Source: JAITWT01 sp964439605 (lineage in GTDB: Bacteria > Pseudomonadota > Gammaproteobacteria > Burkholderiales > Burkholderiaceae_C). From it: DNA of 10,202 bases. The DNA lies in contig CAYTPC010000027.1 in the NCBI GenBank assembly GCA_964439605.1, forward strand, positions 1 through 10,202, in the 5' to 3' direction. A model generated the notes under the pieces. It ran no database searches, was not told the origin of the DNA, and was given only the letters and a program-made list of their open reading frames with translations. A program made the translations under genes and the position numbers. Every line of letters begins with the position of its first letter. Position 1 is the stretch's first letter. This document shows, one piece after another, positions 4,821-10,202 of this stretch.

Positions 4821-7088
4821 TTATTCTTTCACGCAGTCGGCAAAGTAGCGCAGCTTGCCGCTGTCATCGGTGCGCGCCACCAGCCCGTGGATGTCGGTTT
4901 CGAAGCCCGGACATTTGGCGTTGAACTGCCGCGCGAACTTCAGGTAATCGACGATCTTTTTATTGAACACCTCGCCCGGAATCAGAAGCGGAATGCCCGG
5001 CGGATACGGTGTGATCAGGCTGGTCGTGATGCGGCCTTCGAGCTCGTCGATCTCCACACGCTCGATCTTGCGATGCGCGATGTGCGCAAAGGCATCGCTG
5101 GGCTTCATGGCCGGGGTGAGGTCGCTCAGGTACATCTGGGTGGTCAGGTGCGCCACGTCGTGGCTCGCGTAAACCTCGTGGATGCGCTGGCACAGATCGC
5201 GCAGACCCATGGACTCGTAGCACGAGTGCCGCTGGCAGAACTCCGGCATGATGCGCCCCATCGGCTGGTTGCGCCGGTAATCGTCCTTGAACTGCTGCAG
5301 CGCCGTCAGCAAGGTATTCCAGCGGCCCTTGGTGATGCCGATGGTGAACATGATGAAGAAGCTGTACAGGCCGGTCTTCTCCACGATCACGCCGTGTTCG
5401 GCCAAAAACTTGGTGACGATGGCCGCCGGGATGCCGGTCGAGGCAAATCGGCCATTGAGATCGAGCCCGGGCGTCACCACCGTGGCCTTGATCGGGTCGA
5501 GCATGTTGAAGCCGTCGGCCAGCTTGCCGAAGCCGTGCCACTTGGCGGTGCGCGCCTCGCCCTTGATGATCCAATCATCGGCGCGGCCAACGCCCTCCTC
5601 GACCAGCTTCTCGGGGCCCCAGACCTTGAACCACCACTCGTCCTGGCCGAATTCCTGCTCCACCTTGCGCATGGCGCGGCGAAAGTCCAGCGCCTCCAGC
5701 AGGCTTTCCTCGACCAGCGCGGTGCCTCCGGGCGGCTCCATCATCGCGGCGGCCACGTCGCAACTGGCGATGATCGCGTACTGCGGACTGGTCGAGGAAT
5801 GCATCAGGTAAGCCTCGTTGAACAGATCGCGGTCGAGCTTGCGGTTTTGCGAGTCCTGTACCAGCACGTGGCTGGCCTGGCTGATGCCGGCCAGCAGCTT
5901 GTGCGTCGATTGCGTGGAAAACACCAGCGATTCCCGAGGCCGCTGGCGGCGCTTGCCCATCGCGTGATAGGTGCCGTAAAAAGGATGAAAGGCCGCATGC
6001 GGCAGCCAGGCTTCGTCAAAGTGCAGCGTGTCCACATAGCCATCGAGCATGCTCTTGATGGTTTCGGTGTTGTAGAGCACGCCGTCGTAGGTTGATTGCG
6101 TCAGCGTCAGCACGCGCGGCTTGACGACGTCGGCATTGACGTCCGCGAGCAGCGGATTGGCCCGGATCTTGGCTTTGATCGCCTCCGGCTCGAACTCGCT
6201 TTTCGGAATCGGCCCGATGATGCCGAAGTGGTTGCGCGTGGGCTTGAGGAACACCGGCACCGCCCCGGTCATGACGATCGCGTGCAGCACCGACTTGTGA
6301 CAGTTGCGATCGACCACCACCACGTCACCGGGCGCCACGGTGTGGTGCCAGACCATCTTGTTGCTGGTGCTGGTGCCGTTGGTGACGAAAAAGCAGTGGT
6401 CGGCGTTGAAGATGCGCGCCGCGTTGCGCTCGCTGGCGGCCACCGGGCCCGTGTGATCGAGCAGCTGGCCGAGTTCTTCAACCGCATTGCATACGTCCGC
6501 GCGCAGCATGTTCTCGCCGAAGAACTGGTGAAACATCTGGCCCACGGGGGTTTTCAGGAAGGCCACGCCGCCCGAGTGGCCCGGGCAGTGCCACGAATAA
6601 GAACCGTCTTCGGCGTAATCGATCAGCGCCTTGAAAAACGGCGGCTGTACTCCTTCGAGATAGCTCTTGGCCTCGCGGATGATGTGGCGCGCGACGAACT
6701 CGGGCGTGTCTTCAAACATGTGGATGAAGCCATGCAGTTCGCGCAGGATGTCATTGGGCAGGTGGCGGCTGGTCTTGGTTTCGCCGTAGATGTAGATCGG
6801 CACGTCGGGGTTCTTGCGCCGCACTTCCTCGATGAAGGCGCGCAGGTTCAGCACCGCCGGGTCGAGGTCGGGGCCGTGCGTGAATTCCTCGTCGTCGATC
6901 GACAGGATGAAGGCGCTGGCGCGGCTTTGCTGCTGCGCGAACTGGCTCAGGCCGCCGTAGCTGGTGGCGCCCAGCACCTCGAAGCCCTCGGCCTCGATGG
7001 CCTGCGCCAACGCACGGATGCTCAGTCCGGAAGTATTCTCGGAACGGTAGTCCTCGTCGATGATGACGATCGGAAAGCGGAATTTCAT
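4821..7088 (-). CDS. PLP-dependent Orn/Lys/Arg decarboxylase (AdiA/LdcI type)
   Basis: The enzyme removes CO2 from a basic amino acid, giving cadaverine, agmatine or putrescine; in enterobacteria such enzymes consume cytoplasmic protons during acid stress. At 755 residues it matches E. coli AdiA in length and is collinear with it: N-terminal receiver-like wing (about 1-130), linker, PLP fold-type I core (about 150-460), and C-terminal Orn/Lys/Arg domain (about 600-755). Visible cofactor residues: phosphate loop NGTSTSNK (238-240 GTS), DRNCHKS with His264 stacking on PLP, HFDEAW with Asp358 for the pyridine nitrogen, and STQSTHK with Lys397 forming the Schiff base. 'GPIP' (292-295) and 'PYPPGIP' (694-700) are also family hallmarks. 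It appears intact. Lysine versus arginine cannot be decided by eye. ATG at 7088 is preceded by GGAG (7097-7100) at 8 bases. The start lies 52 bases after the metal permease stop; no antiporter gene (CadB/AdiC type) is adjacent, unlike in enterobacterial acid-resistance operons. Confidence 0.93.
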   Translation of the reverse strand: MKFRFPIVIIDEDYRSENTSGLSIRALAQAIEAEGFEVLGATSYGGLSQFAQQQSRASAFILSIDDEEFTHGPDLDPAVLNLRAFIEEVRRKNPDVPIYIYGETKTSRHLPNDILRELHGFIHMFEDTPEFVARHIIREAKSYLEGVQPPFFKALIDYAEDGSYSWHCPGHSGGVAFLKTPVGQMFHQFFGENMLRADVCNAVEELGQLLDHTGPVAASERNAARIFNADHCFFVTNGTSTSNKMVWHHTVAPGDVVVVDRNCHKSVLHAIVMTGAVPVFLKPTRNHFGIIGPIPKSEFEPEAIKAKIRANPLLADVNADVVKPRVLTLTQSTYDGVLYNTETIKSMLDGYVDTLHFDEAWLPHAAFHPFYGTYHAMGKRRQRPRESLVFSTQSTHKLLAGISQASHVLVQDSQNRKLDRDLFNEAYLMHSSTSPQYAIIASCDVAAAMMEPPGGTALVEESLLEALDFRRAMRKVEQEFGQDEWWFKVWGPEKLVEEGVGRADDWIIKGEARTAKWHGFGKLADGFNMLDPIKATVVTPGLDLNGRFASTGIPAAIVTKFLAEHGVIVEKTGLYSFFIMFTIGITKGRWNTLLTALQQFKDDYRRNQPMGRIMPEFCQRHSCYESMGLRDLCQRIHEVYASHDVAHLTTQMYLSDLTPAMKPSDAFAHIAHRKIERVEIDELEGRITTSLITPYPPGIPLLIPGEVFNKKIVDYLKFARQFNAKCPGFETDIHGLVARTDDSGKLRYFADCVKE

Positions 7089-7096
7089 GCGGCAGA

Positions 7097-7100
7097 CTCC
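7097..7100 (-). promoter_or_regulatory. Ribosome-binding site of the decarboxylase gene
   Basis: GGAG on the minus strand, 8 bases before ATG 7088; it supports this start over downstream ATG codons. Confidence 0.6.
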
Positions 7101-7140
7101 GGCGGCAGAAAGTCGAAAGAGCGGGAAGTGTAAGGAAATT

Positions 7141-7947
7141 TCACCTTAGAGGGTGTTTACGATCTATTCGAGGCCGCGTTGGTTCCATACGGCGCGGTCG
7201 CGGCATGAGCGCCCCCGCGAGCGCGCAGGCCGCGAGGGTCCACACGATCACGGCGCCCGAGGGCAGATCGAACAGCGCCGACAGCGCGAGTCCGAGCGTG
7301 TAGCCAAGCGCACCCACGGCATAGGCGATGCGCAGGCGCCGCGCGCCGCGATGCGCGCACGTGCCGAGCGCCGGGATGATCAGGCTCGAAAACACCAGGT
7401 ACACGCCGACGAGTTGCACCGAAGCCGTGACCGCGAGCGCAAACGCTCCGTAGAAGCCAAAGCGGCCCAGGCGATCGATCCAGCCCAGCCCGAGCGCGAG
7501 CAGCAGTGCGGCGGAAACGCCCGCGAGCCATAGCAACTGCGTCGTGCCAACCCACAGGATCTGGCCGACGAGCAGGTCTTTCAGGTGCTCGCTGCCGTGC
7601 GGATTGCTCGCCAGCAGCAGGATGCCCGCGCAGGCCGCGAGGATGAACATCACGCCGATCAGCGCCTCCTGGTGCTGCGGCGCGCGGCGCTCGGTCCAGG
7701 TCAGCAGCCAGGCGCCGAGCAGCGCCGCGGTAACGGCAGCCGCCTGTACCGCGACGCCGCCTCCGGGCATGCCGAACGCATCGGCGGCAATCACGCCCAG
7801 GCCCGCGATCTGCGCGATCGCGAGGTCGATGAACACGATGCCGCGGTCGAGCACCTGCATGCCCAGCGGCACGTGCGTGGCCAGCACCAGCAGGCCGGCA
7901 ATCAGCGCGGGGCCGAGAATGCCGGCATCGAGCGCGCTCCAGTTCAC
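7141..7947 (-). CDS. ABC-3 family metal (zinc/manganese) transporter permease, ZnuB-like
   Basis: 268 residues, mostly hydrophobic, with about seven to nine membrane segments; close to the usual length of ZnuB-type permeases (about 260-290). Family landmarks: 'HVPLGMQVLDRGIVFIDLAIAQIAGLGV' near 25-52 (written here only as a landmark region: PLG at 27-29, D41, A45), 'ALIGVMFILAACAGILLL' (95-112), 'DLLVGQILWV' (124-133) and 'LVGVYLVFSSLIIPAL' (179-194), where the loop before it contacts the ATPase. It forms the inner-membrane channel that takes metal from the periplasmic binding protein encoded just upstream. It starts with GTG at 7947, overlapping the binding-protein stop by four bases (GTGA), which implies translational coupling. 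The C-terminus is a basic, proline-rich tail (from R250), probably cytoplasmic. Metal specificity cannot be read from the sequence. Confidence 0.9.
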   Translation of the reverse strand: MNWSALDAGILGPALIAGLLVLATHVPLGMQVLDRGIVFIDLAIAQIAGLGVIAADAFGMPGGGVAVQAAAVTAALLGAWLLTWTERRAPQHQEALIGVMFILAACAGILLLASNPHGSEHLKDLLVGQILWVGTTQLLWLAGVSAALLLALGLGWIDRLGRFGFYGAFALAVTASVQLVGVYLVFSSLIIPALGTCAHRGARRLRIAYAVGALGYTLGLALSALFDLPSGAVIVWTLAACALAGALMPRPRRMEPTRPRIDRKHPLR

Positions 7948-8870
7948 GGCTTTGTCCTGGTGGCGCCGAGCAGCCGCGCGAGCGTGTCGTCGAAGAGGCC
8001 GAACAGATCCTTCGCGCCGTCGGTGCCGCCCACGGTGAAGGGCAGCTTGACCGCCGGAATGCCCGCGTTCTTGTTGAGCCAGTCCGAGGGCCGCGAGTCT
8101 TGGTAGGCGGCGTAGACCACCATCTTCGCGGGTGTGCCTTTGAGGGCCGCCTGCACCTCCTGAAGATGCGAGGCCGTGGGCTCGACACCGGGCTTGGGTT
8201 CCAGCACCGCGACCTCCTTCATGCCGAGCCAGTCATAGAGGTAGACGAAGGCGTCGTGCTGCGAAACCACCGGCACGCCCTTGAACGGCTCGCCTTGTGC
8301 GTTCCAGCGCGCCATCGCCTGCTGCCAGCGCTGGTTGAAGTCGTCGCCGCGTTTCGCGTACTCGGCGGCGTTGGCCGGATCGATCTGCTGCAAGCGCTTG
8401 CCGAGCGCCGTGGCGATCAGCGCGATGTTGCGCGGATCGGTCTGGATGTGCGGATTACCCGCCGCATGCACGTCGCCCTGGGAGCGGTCCACCTGCGTTG
8501 GCACCTTGAGCTTGCGAACGAAGTCGGCGGCGGCGAAGTGGCCGGGCTGGCCGGGCTGCGCCTTCGCGTTGCCCGATTTCTGCAACAGCACCGGCAGCCA
8601 GCCGATCTCCAGTTCGGCTCCGGTGCAGATCACGAGGTCGGCGTTGCGTGCGCGGACGATCAGGCTGGGCTTGGCCTGGATTTGGTGCGGGTCTTGCAGC
8701 GCAGTGGTGGCCACCGAGACATCGACGAGCTTGCCGCCGAGTTCCTGTGCCAGCGCACCCCATTCAGGCTCGCAGGTGAAAACGCGCAGCGCGGCCTGCG
8801 CGGGCGCGGCCAGCAATATCAGCGGCGCGGCCAGCAAGGCAATGAGGCAAAGGGGAGATCGAATCTTCAT
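7944..8870 (-). CDS. Periplasmic metal-binding protein of an ABC transporter, ZnuA-like
   Basis: 308 residues with a Sec signal peptide (hydrophobic core about 8-20, cleavage probably after AQA at 26). It is a cluster A-I solute-binding protein: a rigid helix joins two lobes that hold the metal. Likely ligands, by position in the family: His62 in DPHQIQAKPS, His141 in GNPHIQTDP, His205 in VVSQHDAF and Asp258 in YQDSRPS. Three histidines plus an acidic residue favour zinc over manganese, but this is inference. Two features differ from classical ZnuA: the first motif is DPHQIQAKPS and not DPHxYxPxPSD, and the charged His-rich loop is absent (only His111 and His135 in that area). It starts at ATG 8870, 15 bases after the stop of the outer-membrane gene, and overlaps the permease start by four bases. 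Confidence 0.9.
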   Translation of the reverse strand: MKIRSPLCLIALLAAPLILLAAPAQAALRVFTCEPEWGALAQELGGKLVDVSVATTALQDPHQIQAKPSLIVRARNADLVICTGAELEIGWLPVLLQKSGNAKAQPGQPGHFAAADFVRKLKVPTQVDRSQGDVHAAGNPHIQTDPRNIALIATALGKRLQQIDPANAAEYAKRGDDFNQRWQQAMARWNAQGEPFKGVPVVSQHDAFVYLYDWLGMKEVAVLEPKPGVEPTASHLQEVQAALKGTPAKMVVYAAYQDSRPSDWLNKNAGIPAVKLPFTVGGTDGAKDLFGLFDDTLARLLGATRTKP

Positions 8871-8885
8871 GGGGTGTTTCCAGGT

Positions 8886-10202
8886 TCAGTAGCTGTGGGC
8901 GCCGTGCGCACCGAGGCTCATCTGGTATTGCACAGTGATCTGGTTGTCTACGATGCCCTGACGCGCGCGGTCCTGCGCGAACTGCAACCGGATGCGCGAG
9001 AACTCGCTCGGGCTGAAGTCCAGCATTGCCGAATTCTTGTGCGGCCGATAGTTGCCGAACAGCGCGGTCGAGGCGGACCAGAAGTTCGGCGCGCCGGGGT
9101 TGAGCCGTTCCGTGCGCAGGCCGATGCGCCAGCGCGGCATGAACTGGTAGACGCCCTGCACGTACCAGCCCGATTGCACCACGCGGTAACCGCCAAAGGC
9201 ATTCGTGTCGCCGGCATCGTAGAGCACGGTACCGTTGCGCGTGCCGCGCAGGTATTCGCCTTGCAGCTTGAAGTTGGTGCGCGTGGCGTTGCCGTTGGGC
9301 GCCCATTTCCACACGCCGTCGAGCACCCACACACGGGTGTTGCCGCTGAAGACGCTATTCACCATCTCGCCCGCCGCGTTGGTCGCGGTGAGCGCTTGGT
9401 TGTTCGCCTTGGCATCGAGTACCGAGAGGCCCACGCGCCAGTTGCTGCTGTCGCCGATGTCGCCGCCGGTGTGCAGCATTAGCGCGGTCATGCCCGCGCC
9501 GTTGCGGCTCGAATCGCCGCCCGGAAAGGAGCGGCCCCGGCCGATCTCGGCGCCGAGTTCGAGGTAGTGGTCAAGCGGTGCGATCCAGGTGAGCTGCATG
9601 CCGTCGTCGCCGTACTGCGTGCCAAGCATCGCTTGGTAGGCGAGCGGGTTGTCGGCGAAATCCCAGGTATGGGCATGCTGCGCGTTGAGATAGCCCACGC
9701 CCGAGTAGAAGCGGCCCGCCTTGAGTGACAACCCGTTGCCAAGCGCGGTGGTCTGGAAGAAGGCTTCCTCCACCGACACCGAGTCGTCGGGTTTCAGCGC
9801 GAGGTGGGCCACGCCGCGCAGCCACGGGTCGATGCTGGCCGAGAAACCCAGCTCCGATTCCGACAGGTTGAAGCCGCGCCTGCCGGGCCCGATCTCGGCA
9901 TCCGGCGGCAGCGGGAAGCCGGTGATCGCGTAGTTCGCCGGGTCTTTGGAGCTACGCGTATAGCCACCCGAGAGGATCAGCGACAGCGCGGGATTGAAGG
10001 CATTGGCGCCACCGCCCGTGGAAGCAGTGGCCGCAACCGGCGGCGGTGCGACCGGTGTGGCGGCGGTGCTCGCCTGCGTTGCGGCGGCTTCTGCCGCCCT
10101 GACACGCTGTTCAAGCGCCTGCAAGCGCGCTTCGTAGTCGGCGCGGATGGACTGGATCTCCCGCCGAAGCGCATCGACCTCGGAGGGCGCAGGATCGGCC
10201 AG
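8886..10202 (-). CDS. Outer-membrane beta-barrel protein with N-terminal coiled coil (partial, 5' end outside window)
   Basis: The frame is open from the right edge (10202), so the start and signal peptide are outside; 438 residues are visible. Codons reading TTG at 10124 are internal. The visible N-terminus is heptad-like (DALRREIQSIRADYEARL, then QALEQRVRAAEAAATQ), a probable trimerisation coiled coil, then an Ala/Pro/Thr linker. From 'NAFNPALSLILSGGY' onward it alternates short aromatic and charged segments (for example SLKAGRFYSGVGYL, YLELGAEIGRG, NFKLQGEYLRGT, WRIGLRTERLNP) as in barrel strands, and it ends in tyrosine (GAHGAHSY). Porin-type organisation is clear; phosphate-selective porin-like proteins are the nearest analogy. 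Because it heads the metal-transport operon with 15 bases to the binding protein, I infer a role as the outer-membrane entry for the metal. Not a TonB receptor: no plug domain is seen. Confidence 0.75.
   Translation of the reverse strand: MADPAPSEVDALRREIQSIRADYEARLQALEQRVRAAEAAATQASTAATPVAPPPVAATASTGGGANAFNPALSLILSGGYTRSSKDPANYAITGFPLPPDAEIGPGRRGFNLSESELGFSASIDPWLRGVAHLALKPDDSVSVEEAFFQTTALGNGLSLKAGRFYSGVGYLNAQHAHTWDFADNPLAYQAMLGTQYGDDGMQLTWIAPLDHYLELGAEIGRGRSFPGGDSSRNGAGMTALMLHTGGDIGDSSNWRVGLSVLDAKANNQALTATNAAGEMVNSVFSGNTRVWVLDGVWKWAPNGNATRTNFKLQGEYLRGTRNGTVLYDAGDTNAFGGYRVVQSGWYVQGVYQFMPRWRIGLRTERLNPGAPNFWSASTALFGNYRPHKNSAMLDFSPSEFSRIRLQFAQDRARQGIVDNQITVQYQMSLGAHGAHSY

Noticed and set aside
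4737..6095. 452-residue open frame on the plus strand
   Set aside because: It lies antisense within the decarboxylase gene, which has clear family motifs along its full length. The product is rich in His/Arg/Ala/Gly with no domain; it is a GC-rich shadow frame.
7089..7140. Terminator between permease and decarboxylase
   Set aside because: No stem-loop with a T-run was found in these 52 bases.
8100..9482. 460-residue open frame on the plus strand
   Set aside because: It is antisense across both the binding-protein and barrel genes, spanning their boundary, and has no recognisable motif.
10122..10124. TTG at 10124 as start of the barrel protein
   Set aside because: The coiled-coil sequence continues in frame to the window edge (26 more residues) and a signal peptide is still missing, so the start lies outside.

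Overview
The window looks like a chromosomal stretch of a GC-rich Gram-negative bacterium, most likely a betaproteobacterium (Burkholderiales-like). The pointers are the N-terminal wing of the amino acid decarboxylase, a type of lipobox esterase, and an outer-membrane protein with an N-terminal coiled coil and a barrel, all encoded with GC-rich third positions. This taxonomic guess rests on recalled family resemblance, not on a search.

Left part (1-2520). The first ~140 bases are one end of an insertion sequence: a minus-strand transposase start, read off the edge of the window, that resembles the IS1182 family. Right against it begins a long plus-strand RTX (glycine- and aspartate-rich calcium-binding nonapeptide) protein that ends at 2520 with a type I secretion C-terminal module. 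The RTX reading frame enters the repeats directly at the IS border, so the natural N-terminus is missing: the gene is a fragment cut by the IS. The remaining part is itself built of duplications: an internal second copy of the C-terminal secretion module, three copies of a longer interlude module, and a 555-base supra-repeat.

Middle part (2705-7088). Two minus-strand genes follow: a large lipoprotein of the alpha/beta-hydrolase fold (lipobox Cys36, GHSAG nucleophile elbow), convergent with the RTX gene, and a full-length PLP-dependent Orn/Lys/Arg decarboxylase of the AdiA/LdcI type.

Right part (7141-10202). A tightly packed minus-strand operon encodes, in order of transcription, an outer-membrane barrel protein (5' end outside the window), a ZnuA-like metal-binding periplasmic protein and a ZnuB-like ABC permease. 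Spacing is 15 bases, then a 4-base overlap. Together they look like an envelope-spanning metal (probably zinc) uptake route; the ATPase is not between them and must lie outside the window or elsewhere. The decarboxylase starts 52 bases after the permease stop and could be read as a distal operon gene. No RNA genes or CRISPR arrays were seen.
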